DNA of 64,000 nucleotides, taken from G016756615 sp035556195. GTDB taxonomy: Bacteria > Pseudomonadota > Alphaproteobacteria > Rhizobiales > Rhizobiaceae. Below, piece after piece: positions 16,120 through 24,331 of the stretch (its first letter is position 1; every line of letters begins with the position of its first letter). Location: contig DATMFK010000067.1 in NCBI GenBank assembly GCA_035556195.1, positions 62,001-126,000 of the forward strand. Direction: 5' to 3'. The notes under the pieces are model-generated. The model did no database searches. It had not been told where the DNA came from and saw only the letters and a program-made list of their open reading frames with translations. The translations under genes and the position numbers were made by a program.

Positions 16120-18258
16120 ATGACCGATCCCAGGCTCGAAAAATGGCGCGCGGCGGCCGAGAAGGAGATCAAGGCTGATCCCGACACGCTGGTCTGGAAC
16201 ACGCCCGAAGGCATCGAAGTGAAGCCGCTCTATACGGCGGATGACCTTCAAGGGATCGATCATCTCGGCTCGGTACCCGGCCAGGCGCCCTTCGTTCGCG
16301 GGCCGCGCGCCACCATGTATGCGGGCCGGCCCTGGACGATCCGTCAATATGCCGGGTTCTCCACGGCGGAGGAATCGAACGCCTTCTATCGAAAGGCGCT
16401 TGCCGCCGGACAGCAGGGCGTCTCGGTTGCCTTCGATCTGGCGACGCACCGCGGCTACGACAGCGATCATCCGCGTGTCGTCGGCGACGTCGGCAAGGCC
16501 GGCGTGGCGATCGATTCCGTCGAGGACATGAAGATCCTGTTCGACGGCATTCCCCTCGACAAGGTGTCGGTGTCGATGACGATGAACGGCGCCGTCATCC
16601 CAATCCTCGCCAATTTCATCGTCGCGGGCGAGGAGCAGGGGGTGTCGCGGGCCCAGCTTTCGGGGACCATCCAGAACGACATCCTCAAGGAGTTCATGGT
16701 CCGCAACACCTACATCTACCCGCCGGAACCTTCGATGCGCATCATCGCGGATATCATCGAATACACGGCGCGCGAGATGCCCAAGTTCAATTCGATCTCC
16801 ATCTCCGGCTATCACATGCAGGAGGCTGGGGCGACGCTTGTGCAGGAACTCGCCTTCACATTGGCCGACGGGCGCGAATATGTTCGTGCCGCCCTCAGGA
16901 AGGGGCTTGATGTCGACGATTTCGCCGGACGCCTGTCCTTCTTCTTCGCGATCGGCATGAACTTCTTTATGGAGGCGGCCAAGCTCCGCGCCGCGCGGCT
17001 CTTATGGACGCGCATTATGCAAGAGTTCGAGCCGAAGAAGCCGGCGTCGCTGATGCTGCGCACGCATTGCCAGACCTCCGGTGTCTCGCTGCAGGAGCAA
17101 GACCCCTACAACAACATCGTGCGAACGGCCTTCGAGGCGATGTCCGCCGTGCTCGGCGGCACGCAGTCGCTGCACACCAATTCCTTCGACGAAGCGATCG
17201 CGCTGCCGACGGAGTTCTCCGCGCGCATCGCCCGCAACACCCAGCTCATCCTTCAGCACGAGACGGGTGTCACCAAGGTCGTCGATCCGCTCGCCGGCTC
17301 CTATTATGTCGAGGCGCTGACCAACGAACTGGCCGAAAAGGCCTGGGCGTTGATCGAGGACATCGAGCGGCAAGGCGGCATGGCGAAGGCAGTCGAATCC
17401 GGCCTGCCCAAGCGGCTGATCGAGGAAGCCGCGACACGCAAGCAAGCCGCGATCGACCGTGGTGAAGAGGTCATCGTCGGCGTCAACAAATATCGCCTCG
17501 AGCAGGAAGACCGGATCGACACGCTGGAGATCGACAACACGGCCGTGCGCCAGTCGCAGGTCGCGCGTCTCCAGCGCGTGCGTCGGCAACGCGATCCGAA
17601 TTCGGTCGAGGCCGCCCTAGCAACGTTGGAAAAGGTGGCGCGCACTGGAAGCGGTAACCTGCTCGAGGCAGCGGTCGAAGCCGCCAGGGCGCGCGCCAGC
17701 GTCGGCGAGATTTCCGACGCCCTGCGCCGTGCCTTCGGCGATCATGCCGTCGTCCCCGAAGTCGTCGGCGAAATCTACGGCAAGGCCTATGGCGGGGAGC
17801 CGGAGTATCGCACCTTGCTGTCGCGTCTCGACCAGGTCGCGGCCGCGCTCGGCGGAAAGCCGCGCGTCATGGTGGCCAAGCTCGGCCAGGACGGCCATGA
17901 CCGCGGCGCCAAGGTTATCGCCTCGGCATTCGGGGACATCGGTTTCGAGGTGCTGGCGGGCCCGCTGTTCCAGACGCCGCAGGAGGCCGCCGATCTTGCC
18001 GTCAGGTCTAAGGTGCACGTCGTGGGCATGTCGTCGCTGGCGGCCGGCCATAAGACGCTGGCGCCGCAACTCGTCGAGGCCCTCAAGGCGCGGGGTGCCG
18101 GGGATATCGTGGTCGTCGTCGGCGGTGTCGTGCCACGCCAGGACTATCAATATCTCTACGATCATGGCGTCGCCGCCGTCTTCGGTCCCGGCACTAATGT
18201 GCTCGACGCGGCCAACGCCGTGCTCGACCTCCTCGAGGGCAAGCGCCGGAACCAGTAG
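16120..18258 (+). CDS. scpA: Methylmalonyl-CoA mutase (large, B12-dependent)
   Basis: This 712-residue adenosylcobalamin-dependent mutase converts methylmalonyl-CoA to succinyl-CoA, completing propionate assimilation into the TCA cycle. The N-terminal TIM barrel contains RGPRATMYAGRPWTIRQYAG and SISGYHMQEAGA substrate-binding segments. The C-terminal cobalamin domain shows KLGQDGHDRGAK, whose DxHxxG motif supplies the lower axial histidine, then SSLAAGH and GGVVPRQDY. Length equals that of homodimeric or large-subunit enzymes. AGGAGG precedes the ATG. No methylmalonyl-CoA epimerase or MeaB-type chaperone gene is present in the window. Confidence 0.95.
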   Translation: MTDPRLEKWRAAAEKEIKADPDTLVWNTPEGIEVKPLYTADDLQGIDHLGSVPGQAPFVRGPRATMYAGRPWTIRQYAGFSTAEESNAFYRKALAAGQQGVSVAFDLATHRGYDSDHPRVVGDVGKAGVAIDSVEDMKILFDGIPLDKVSVSMTMNGAVIPILANFIVAGEEQGVSRAQLSGTIQNDILKEFMVRNTYIYPPEPSMRIIADIIEYTAREMPKFNSISISGYHMQEAGATLVQELAFTLADGREYVRAALRKGLDVDDFAGRLSFFFAIGMNFFMEAAKLRAARLLWTRIMQEFEPKKPASLMLRTHCQTSGVSLQEQDPYNNIVRTAFEAMSAVLGGTQSLHTNSFDEAIALPTEFSARIARNTQLILQHETGVTKVVDPLAGSYYVEALTNELAEKAWALIEDIERQGGMAKAVESGLPKRLIEEAATRKQAAIDRGEEVIVGVNKYRLEQEDRIDTLEIDNTAVRQSQVARLQRVRRQRDPNSVEAALATLEKVARTGSGNLLEAAVEAARARASVGEISDALRRAFGDHAVVPEVVGEIYGKAYGGEPEYRTLLSRLDQVAAALGGKPRVMVAKLGQDGHDRGAKVIASAFGDIGFEVLAGPLFQTPQEAADLAVRSKVHVVGMSSLAAGHKTLAPQLVEALKARGAGDIVVVVGGVVPRQDYQYLYDHGVAAVFGPGTNVLDAANAVLDLLEGKRRNQ

Positions 18259-18326
18259 CGGAACGAAGTCGCCCTGCAAAATGGGCGGCTACCATGTGAC
18301 TTTCCGCGTTGCATGCCATGTCCCAT

Positions 18327-18355
18327 TCTCCGTCTCGGCTAAGCCGAGACGGAGA
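18327..18355. repeat. Near-perfect palindrome, REP-like copy 1
   Basis: TCTCCGTCTCGGCT-a-AGCCGAGACGGAGA has 14-bp perfect arms with a one-base centre. It lies between the stops of the mutase and the convergent TetR gene. A diverged sibling lies at 22433-22471. It may double as a bidirectional terminator for these convergent units. The remainder of 18259-18399 shows nothing else recognisable. Confidence 0.75.
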
Positions 18356-18399
18356 GGGGCCCCGCGCCACGTTGCGGATGAGGTGGAAGCGGAAAAGCT

Positions 18400-19095
18400 C
18401 TATCGACCTGGCTTCGAAATGGCCATGGCAACCATATCCGAAACCGCGCCGATATATTGCTCGATGGTCGTGCCGCGCTTTCGGTATTTGCTGCGCTTCA
18501 CGTACCAGTCCTGGAGGAGGGGCTTGATCAGCGATGCCGTGAGCTCGATGTCGTCCATCTCGAACGCGCCTTGCTCCACGCCTCGCCTGAGCACATTGGC
18601 GAAGATCCCCTCGGTCGCGGCCTCGCTGTCGGTCGCCATGCGCCGCTCGTTGGCCGGGAAGGCCTTGGCTTCCATATAGGCGAACACGAACCAGGGCTGC
18701 ATTGCTTCGGTGAGGCGTATATGGGCTTCGATCAGCCACCGCAGATGGGCTTGCGGATCGCCGGCGATCTCCGGCGGCGCCGAACCCAGCACTTCCCTGA
18801 CCGTCGTCGACACTTCGCCCAGGACCATCGACAATAGCGTCGTCTTGTTGTCGAAATAGGAATAGAGCCCACCCATGCTGAGCCCTGATGCCTTGGCGAG
18901 GTCCCTTAGGCTGGTCGCCTGAAAACCGTGCCGGTTCGACAGTTTCAACGTCGCCTCGATGATGCGTGCGAGATTGGCGACCGCGAGATGAGGCTTCTGG
19001 ATTCGAATGGCATCGCGATGCCGTTCGAGGATGCGCGTGCAAAGCGCTTCCGTCGAGAATTCCGTGGTCCAGTATCTACGGTTTGCGACGTTCAA
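18400..19095 (-). CDS. TetR/AcrR family regulator divergent from SDR-ACAD-APH genes
   Basis: This 231-residue protein has the TetR helix-turn-helix (IIEATLKLSNRHGFQATSLR, GLSMGGLYSYFDNKTTLL, residues ~45-90) preceded by a ~40-residue N-terminal extension. The best start is TTG at 19095 with a GGGAA-like site upstream; no in-frame ATG gives a full helix-turn-helix. It is transcribed away from an SDR/acyl-CoA dehydrogenase/kinase operon and most likely represses it through the palindrome at 19312-19338. The effector is probably an acyl-CoA intermediate (inference). The intergenic region 19096-19350 otherwise shows no gene. Confidence 0.88.
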   Translation of the reverse strand: MNVANRRYWTTEFSTEALCTRILERHRDAIRIQKPHLAVANLARIIEATLKLSNRHGFQATSLRDLAKASGLSMGGLYSYFDNKTTLLSMVLGEVSTTVREVLGSAPPEIAGDPQAHLRWLIEAHIRLTEAMQPWFVFAYMEAKAFPANERRMATDSEAATEGIFANVLRRGVEQGAFEMDDIELTASLIKPLLQDWYVKRSKYRKRGTTIEQYIGAVSDMVAMAISKPGR

Positions 19096-19311
19096 GCCGT
19101 TCCCATCCTCTTTGTTTCGGGCACTCTATCGTATCGCAGCCGGCGGTGAAAACCGCATTTGGACCAAATCCGGAGCGAAATCAAAAGGCTATCGACGATC
19201 GGTACCCGGTGAAAAGGGTGGTGATCCCCTCTTCTGTCCGACAGGGCGGAGGGGCCGGTGCCCGATGCCAATGCCTTCAGGCATCCTATTGCAAACGAAT
19301 TTGATTGCGTA

Positions 19312-19338
19312 TAAAAAATCGAGCGCTCGCTCGTTTTT
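19312..19338. promoter_or_regulatory. Candidate TetR operator: CGAGCG-ct-CGCTCG palindrome
   Basis: CGAGCGCTCGCTCG (19320-19333) is flanked by A-rich and T-rich runs, giving an extended dyad ending just before the SDR start. GAGCG...CGCTC dyads of this kind are typical TetR-family operators. A TATAAA-like -10 is at 19310-19315, so repressor binding would block transcription initiation. Confidence 0.6.
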
Positions 19339-19350
19339 ATGGTGATGTCA

Positions 19351-20106
19351 ATGCCTTTCAACGATCTCCGGGGCAAGAGGGCCCTTATCACGGGGGCTTC
19401 TGGCGGACTTGGCCTGCATTTCGCGGAGCTGCTTGCGCGCTACGGCGCGGCGGTCACGCTCGCCGCCCGGCGCCGGGAAGCCCTGGAGGAAGCCTGTGCG
19501 AGAATCGCCGCCGCCGGCGGCAGTGCCTCGTCCCTCCAGATGGATGTCGCCGACAGCGCCTCCGTGACTGCGGCGCTCGCTGAGGCCGGGCAGGATTTCG
19601 ATATCCTCGTCAACAATGCCGGGATTTCCGGCGCCGCCCCCGCGCTCCGGCTCGACCCGGACGAATGGGATCGCGTTCTCGACACCAATCTCAAGGGCGT
19701 GTTCGTCGTTTCGCAAGCCGTCGCGCGCGGGATGAAGGCTTCCGGTCGCGGCGGCGCGATCGTGAATATCGCCTCGATACTCGGCCACCGCGTCGCCGGC
19801 AGCCTCAGCGCCTATGCCGCTTCGAAAGCCGGCGTTATCCAGCTCACCAAGGCGCTGGCGCTCGAATGGGCGCGCGAAGGCATTCGCGTCAACGCGCTTT
19901 GTCCCGGCTACATAGAGACCGACATCAACCGCGAATTCTTCGCATCGGAAGCGGGACTCCAGCTTATCAAGCGCATCCCGCAGCGGCGGTTGGGTCGGGC
20001 GGAGGAACTCGACGGCCCGCTCCTGTTGCTCGCTTCCGACGCGGGCAGTTACATCACCGGCTCGTCCATCGAGGTCGATGGCGGGCACCTCGTCTCATCC
20101 CTGTGA
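19351..20106 (+). CDS. Short-chain dehydrogenase/reductase (SDR)
   Basis: This 251-residue Rossmann oxidoreductase has TGASGGLG cofactor binding (residues ~13-20), NNAG, and catalytic Ser-Tyr-Lys in the SILGH...YAASK segment. It ends in the usual TGSSIEVDGGHL. ATG 19351 is preferred because GGTGA lies 5 nt upstream; ATG 19339 and 19345 are in-frame alternatives. It heads an operon with an acyl-CoA dehydrogenase and an APH-family kinase. In the Pseudomonas putida levulinate pathway, an SDR reduces a 4-oxoacyl-CoA before phosphorylation by an APH-fold kinase, so this protein is a candidate 4-oxo/4-hydroxyacyl-CoA oxidoreductase. The role is inferred from context. Confidence 0.88.
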   Translation: MPFNDLRGKRALITGASGGLGLHFAELLARYGAAVTLAARRREALEEACARIAAAGGSASSLQMDVADSASVTAALAEAGQDFDILVNNAGISGAAPALRLDPDEWDRVLDTNLKGVFVVSQAVARGMKASGRGGAIVNIASILGHRVAGSLSAYAASKAGVIQLTKALALEWAREGIRVNALCPGYIETDINREFFASEAGLQLIKRIPQRRLGRAEELDGPLLLLASDAGSYITGSSIEVDGGHLVSSL

Positions 20107-20113
20107 GGATCCA

Positions 20114-21325
20114 ATGAATTTCGAGATTTCAGCCCGCGTAGAAGATTGCAGAGCGCGCATCGCCGATTTCGTCGATCGAGAAATCCTGCCGCTCGAAGCC
20201 GATCGGGCGTCATATGATGCTCACGGCAATATCGCGCTGCCACTGCTCGATGAGCTGCGCGCCGAGGCGCGCGCGCAGGGATTGTGGTGCCTGCAGCTCA
20301 AGCCCGAGACGGGCGGTCAGGGTCTCGGCAAGATGGGCATGGCCGTCTGCTACGAGGAGATGAACCGCTCGATCTTCGGCCCGGCGGTCTTCAATTCCGC
20401 CGCGCCGGATGACGGCAACATGATGGTGCTCGAGGCATTGGCCACGCCGGAGCAGAAGCAGAAATGGCTTGCTCCGATCGTCGAGGGCCGGGTTCGCTCC
20501 GCTTTCGCCATGACCGAGCCGCATCCCGGCGGCGGGTCCGACCCGTCGATGATAATGACCCGGGCCGAGCGGCGAGGCGACAAATATGTGGTCACCGGGC
20601 ACAAGTGGTTCATCACCGGCGCGGAGGAAGCGAGCCACTTCATTCTCGTTGCCCGCACCTCGGACGATCCCCGGAACGGGCTGTCGGCGCTGCTGTTCCA
20701 CAGGGATCAGCCGGGATGGCGCATCAAGCGCCGCATCGAGATCATGGGGCCGGAGGAGCATGGCGGGCATTGCGAGCTGGAATTCGATGGGCTCGAGATC
20801 CCGGTCGAGAACCTGCTGGCCGGCGAAGGCAAGGGCATGAAGGTGACGCAGGTGCGCCTGGGACCGGCGCGGCTTACCCATTGCATGCGCTGGCTCGGCC
20901 TCGCCAAGCGCTGCGTCGAGATCGCCCGCGCCTATGCCGCCGAGCGCTACGGCTTCGGCCAACGCTTGGCCGACCGGGAGAGCATCCAGCTCAAGCTCGG
21001 GGACCTCGCCATGCGCATCGAGATCGGACGCATCTTGGTGATGAAGGCGGCTTGGGAGCTCGATCGCGGCGGCTTTGCCCGCAAGGAAGTGTCCATGGCC
21101 AAGGTGCATGTCGCGAATCTGCTTCACGATGCGGCCGATGTGGGCATCCAGATCAACGGCGCCCGGGGCTATTCGACGGACACCGTACTGGAATGGATCT
21201 ATCGATACGCCCGCCAGGCTCGGCTGGTCGACGGTGCCGACGAGGTGCACAAGATGGTGCTGAACCGCTTCCTGAACGAGGAGGAGCTTGGCTTCTGGCG
21301 CTGGCGCGTCGAAGGCGAGGCCTAG
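20114..21325 (+). CDS. Acyl-CoA dehydrogenase, ACAD10/11-LvaC-like
   Basis: This 403-residue flavoprotein has ACAD signatures MTEPHPGGGSDPSMIMTRAE and HKWFITGAEEASHF. In the C-terminal region YARQARLVDGADEVHK, the usual catalytic-base context (YEGT) reads VDGAD, with Asp rather than Glu. That is the pattern I associate with ACAD10/ACAD11 and their bacterial relatives acting on 4-phosphorylated acyl-CoAs. GTGAGGA precedes ATG 20114. It is followed 5 nt later by an APH-fold kinase, the same pair that is fused in mammalian ACAD10/11. Predicted role: elimination of phosphate from a 4-phosphoacyl-CoA to give an enoyl-CoA. Family is firm; reaction is inferred. Confidence 0.9.
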   Translation: MNFEISARVEDCRARIADFVDREILPLEADRASYDAHGNIALPLLDELRAEARAQGLWCLQLKPETGGQGLGKMGMAVCYEEMNRSIFGPAVFNSAAPDDGNMMVLEALATPEQKQKWLAPIVEGRVRSAFAMTEPHPGGGSDPSMIMTRAERRGDKYVVTGHKWFITGAEEASHFILVARTSDDPRNGLSALLFHRDQPGWRIKRRIEIMGPEEHGGHCELEFDGLEIPVENLLAGEGKGMKVTQVRLGPARLTHCMRWLGLAKRCVEIARAYAAERYGFGQRLADRESIQLKLGDLAMRIEIGRILVMKAAWELDRGGFARKEVSMAKVHVANLLHDAADVGIQINGARGYSTDTVLEWIYRYARQARLVDGADEVHKMVLNRFLNEEELGFWRWRVEGEA

Positions 21326-21330
21326 GGACC

Positions 21331-22374
21331 ATGGACGGCGGACAGGCACGCCGCACGCCGAAAGCGGACTTCGATCCCGATGCCCTCGAGACTTTCCTCA
21401 GGGAGCACTTCGGCGAAGGCGCGATGGCTCTCGAGAGGATCAGCGGCGGCCAATCCAATCCGGCCTATTTCGTCGGCTTCGGCGATCGCCGCATGGTGCT
21501 TCGCAAGAAGCCGGCGGGACCGATACTGCCTGGAGCGCACGCTATCGACCGCGAGTTTCGCGTGCTCCAGGCGCTCGGACCGACGGACGTGCCGGTGCCG
21601 CAACCGATCCTGTTTCACGACGGGGACGAACCGCTCGGAACGCCCTTCTATCTGATGGAGCGGCTCGATGGCCGGGTCTTCCACGACTGCTCGCTACCCG
21701 GTCTCAGCCGCGAGGAACGGCGGGGCATCTATCTCGGCATGGCAGAGGCCATGGCGAAACTGCATGCCGCGCGGCCAGACGAGATCGGACTCGGCGACTA
21801 TGGAAAGCCAGGGAACTATTTCGAACGCCAGATAGGACGCTGGACGAAGCAGTTGAAGGCGTCGTCCAGCGAAAGGATCGCCGCGCTCGACGTCGTGGCC
21901 GACTGGCTGCCGCGAAACATGCCCGCCGATGACGGACGCGTGTCGATCGCGCATGGCGATTTTCGCCTGGGCAATTTGCTCTTTCATCCTGATCGGCCGG
22001 AGGTGATCGGCATCCTCGACTGGGAGCTCTCCACGCTGGGCCACCCTCTCGCCGATCTCGGCTTCTGTTCAATAACGTGGCATTCTTCCCCACGGGAATA
22101 TGGCGGCATTCTTGGACTGGATCTCGACGCGCTGGGCATTCCGAGCCAGCGCGAGTTCCTCGATCATTATTTCGCTCATGCCGTACCGACAGCGCCGCTC
22201 CAGCGCTTTCATCTCGTTTTTTCGCTGTTCCGCTTCGCGGTGATCTTCGTCGGCATCGCCGACCGAGCCCGCGCGGGCAATGCGGCGGGCGCCGACGCCG
22301 CCGAAGTCGGACCGCTTGCCGGCCGCTTCGCGGCCCGGGCGGTCGAGATCATCGAGGGTGCTCGCCCCTGGTGA
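21331..22374 (+). CDS. APH-fold phosphotransferase (LvaA/ACAD11 kinase-domain-like)
   Basis: This 347-residue aminoglycoside-phosphotransferase-fold protein has a substrate/ATP loop SGGQSNPAYFVG, then VLRKKP with the ATP-binding lysine. The catalytic loop is HGDFRLGNLLF, and the metal-binding segment is GILDWELSTLGHPLADLGF. This subfamily is not an antibiotic-resistance enzyme: members next to acyl-CoA dehydrogenases phosphorylate 4-hydroxyacyl-CoAs (LvaA in P. putida; the kinase domain of ACAD11). The ATG at 21331 follows the dehydrogenase stop after 5 nt. It probably acts before the dehydrogenase in a 4-hydroxyacid pathway. Confidence 0.87.
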   Translation: MDGGQARRTPKADFDPDALETFLREHFGEGAMALERISGGQSNPAYFVGFGDRRMVLRKKPAGPILPGAHAIDREFRVLQALGPTDVPVPQPILFHDGDEPLGTPFYLMERLDGRVFHDCSLPGLSREERRGIYLGMAEAMAKLHAARPDEIGLGDYGKPGNYFERQIGRWTKQLKASSSERIAALDVVADWLPRNMPADDGRVSIAHGDFRLGNLLFHPDRPEVIGILDWELSTLGHPLADLGFCSITWHSSPREYGGILGLDLDALGIPSQREFLDHYFAHAVPTAPLQRFHLVFSLFRFAVIFVGIADRARAGNAAGADAAEVGPLAGRFAARAVEIIEGARPW

Positions 22375-22432
22375 TCGCCAGGGCCATGGCGGACGTTGAG
22401 ATGCACGTCTGCCGCGGGCGCTCTGCAGGATT

Positions 22433-22471
22433 CCCCCTCTCCGTCTCGGCGAAGCCGCGTCGGAGAGGGGG
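22433..22471. repeat. REP-like palindrome copy 2
   Basis: CCCCCTCTCCG...CGGAGAGGGGG has 11-bp perfect outer arms around an imperfect core (TCTCGGCGAAGCCGCGT). The outer and core sequence match the palindrome at 18327-18355, so both are members of one repeat family. The two copies bracket the TetR/SDR/ACAD/kinase locus. It sits between convergent stops of the kinase gene and dadA. Confidence 0.75.
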
Positions 22472-22495
22472 AGCTGATGCACGCTCTACATCACG

Positions 22496-22523
22496 CTTGT
22501 GCGCGCAGATAGCTGCGCACGAG
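22496..22523 (-). terminator. Hairpin downstream of dadA
   Basis: CTTGTGCGC-(10 nt)-GCGCACGAG is a 9-bp stem with one wobble pair, placed just past the dadA stop (minus strand). It probably ends the ridA-dadA transcript, although no strong U-tract is seen. Confidence 0.45.
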
Positions 22524-22530
22524 GCCTTTG

Positions 22531-23781
22531 CTAATGCACCAGCATACCCGTCGTGTCGAAACCCGGGCGTGCCCGTTTGACGATATCGGCGGTGATACGA
22601 GCCGATCCGGCCGACATGGTCCAGCCCATATGGCCGTGGCCGACATTGAAGACCATGTTCGAGAAACGTCCGCCGCGCCCGAAGATCGGGGTTCCCTCGG
22701 GCGTCATCGGCCTCAGCCCCGCCCAATATTGCGGCTTGGCGTAGTCGGCGCCCTTCGGGAAGATGTCGCGGATCGCCGAGAGCATGTGCCGGAAATCGTC
22801 CGGCTGGTGCGACTTGTCGAAACCGGCGAACTCGGCGGTCGCGGTCACCCGCATTCTGTCGCCGAAGCGGGCATAGGCGACGAGATTGTCCTCGTCGACG
22901 CCGCCCACAGTCGGGGGCAGGCTGGAAGCATCGATCGGCATCGTCACCGAATAGCCCTTGATGGGATAAATCGGCAGGGAAACGCCCAGGCGTCGAGCAA
23001 AATCCGGCGCGAACACCCCGAGGCAAAGCACGAACTCGTCGGCGGCGACGGCACCCCTGGATGTGACGACGCGGTCGATGCGGCCGCCTGTGGATTCGAA
23101 GCCCTTCACCTCCGTGTCGAACCGGAAGCGTACACCGAGCTTTTCCGCGCAGTAGCGGGCAAGGTTCTGGGTGAAGACCCGGGCGTCGCCGCTGCCGTCG
23201 GATGGGCAGTAGACCGCGCCGGCGAACTTGTCCTTGACCGCGGCCAGCGCGGGGTCGATGCGGGCGGCTTCGTCAGGTGAGATCGCGCGCAGTTCAAGCC
23301 CTTCCTCGGCGAGGATGCGCGTGTTGGCAGAACCGCGCGCGAAGGATTCCGGCTTCCGGTAGAGGTAGAGCAGGCCGCCCTCCAGGCCGTGATATTCGAC
23401 GCCGGTCTCCGCCACGATGCCCTTGAGCCGGTCCTGGGAATAGAGGCAGAGCCGCACCTTGCGCTTGGTGTTGGTGCTCGCCTTCTCGGCTGTGCAATTC
23501 ATCAGGAATTTCCACGACCAGGACCAAAGCCTAGGGTCGAGGCTGGGCCGGAAACGTAGCGCCTGGCTGTCGTCGACGAGCGATCGGAGCAGGATGCGCG
23601 GCGCCTTGGGCGACGACCATGTATAGGCATGGCCGGGAGCGATGAGCCCCGCGTTGGCGAAGCTGGTCTCCGCCGCTGCTTCCGGCAGCCGTTCGATGAC
23701 CGTCACCTCGTGCCCGTCGCGGGCGAGCTCATAGGCTGTGGTGACGCCGGCAACACCGGCGCCGAGCACGGCAACGCGCAT
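22531..23781 (-). CDS. dadA: D-amino acid dehydrogenase (DadA family)
   Basis: This 416-residue FAD flavoprotein has an N-terminal dinucleotide-binding motif (VAVLGAGVAGVTTAYELARD) and a second-strand acidic residue, VIERL. The C-terminal FAD-binding stretch includes GHGHMGWTMSAGSA, as in DadA/DAO-type enzymes. It oxidises D-amino acids to imines or 2-oxo acids, passing electrons to the membrane quinone pool. It lies 33 nt downstream of ridA on the minus strand, divergent from a GntR/FCD regulator. RidA would hydrolyse the imine/enamine product. Specificity is unknown; the linked 2-oxo-acid oxidoreductase gene suggests aromatic or branched substrates. Confidence 0.92.
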   Translation of the reverse strand: MRVAVLGAGVAGVTTAYELARDGHEVTVIERLPEAAAETSFANAGLIAPGHAYTWSSPKAPRILLRSLVDDSQALRFRPSLDPRLWSWSWKFLMNCTAEKASTNTKRKVRLCLYSQDRLKGIVAETGVEYHGLEGGLLYLYRKPESFARGSANTRILAEEGLELRAISPDEAARIDPALAAVKDKFAGAVYCPSDGSGDARVFTQNLARYCAEKLGVRFRFDTEVKGFESTGGRIDRVVTSRGAVAADEFVLCLGVFAPDFARRLGVSLPIYPIKGYSVTMPIDASSLPPTVGGVDEDNLVAYARFGDRMRVTATAEFAGFDKSHQPDDFRHMLSAIRDIFPKGADYAKPQYWAGLRPMTPEGTPIFGRGGRFSNMVFNVGHGHMGWTMSAGSARITADIVKRARPGFDTTGMLVH

Positions 23782-23814
23782 CCTCGCTTCTCCGTATCTT
23801 GTTTTGGATGCCGC

Positions 23815-24168
23815 TCAGAGAGCCGCGATCACCGCGATCTCTACCGTGAATTGCGGGGCGGCCAGCTTCGATTCGACTGTGGCGCGGGCAGGGGCGCAAT
23901 CCTTGGCCACCCAGGCATCCCACACCGCGTTCATCTCCGCGAAGTCGGCGATGTCGGAAAGCCAGATCGAGGCGGAGAGCAGCTTGGTCTTGTCGGTGCC
24001 GGCCTTCGCGAGCAGCGCATCGATGCGGTCGAGGATGTTCCTGGTCTGCGCGGTGACGCTTTCTCCTCCCGCGTCGAGAGCGACCTGGCCGGAGAGATAG
24101 ACCGTGTTGCCATGGACCACGGCCTGGCTCATGCGCGGGCCACCGTCGATACGCGTGATGCTGCTCAT
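23815..24168 (-). CDS. ridA: RidA family imine/enamine deaminase
   Basis: This 117-residue YjgF/YER057c/UK114-fold protein has SQAVVHGNTVYLSGQVALD near the N-terminus, followed by ILDRIDALLAKAG. The RATVESKLAAPQFTVEI segment carries the arginine that in RidA binds the substrate carboxylate. ATG 24168 is preferred over upstream in-frame starts because TTTGGAG/AGGA precedes it. It is the first gene of the ridA-dadA unit and should hydrolyse reactive imines released by DadA to 2-oxo acids and ammonium. Confidence 0.9.
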   Translation of the reverse strand: MSSITRIDGGPRMSQAVVHGNTVYLSGQVALDAGGESVTAQTRNILDRIDALLAKAGTDKTKLLSASIWLSDIADFAEMNAVWDAWVAKDCAPARATVESKLAAPQFTVEIAVIAAL

Positions 24169-24210
24169 TCCTGAAACTCCAAATTTTAATCTCAACGGCC
24201 AGGCACTATA

Positions 24211-24232
24211 TGTGGACAGAAGTGTATCCACA
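24211..24232. promoter_or_regulatory. Candidate GntR/FCD operator
   Basis: TGTGGA-(10 nt)-TCCACA forms a dyad in the 163-bp ridA-gntR intergenic region. Its right half, AGAAGTGTATCCACA (24218-24232), matches 13 of 15 bases with AGAAGTGTGTCTACA at 41622-41636 upstream of the HAAT binding-protein gene. The likely ligand is the GntR protein encoded at 24332. Confidence 0.55.
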
Positions 24233-24331
24233 AGAGGATTGTGAACTGCACTTCACCATGTCATTAGTGCGGCGCGATGCGAGCATGGATCGACTCATAG
24301 GCGGGGGTGAGCCGGTCGGAACGGAGTTAAG

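Noticed and set aside
21331..22374. Aminoglycoside phosphotransferase resistance gene
   Set aside because: The fold is shared, but the operon with an ACAD10/11-type dehydrogenase and the subfamily motifs point to acyl-CoA metabolism.
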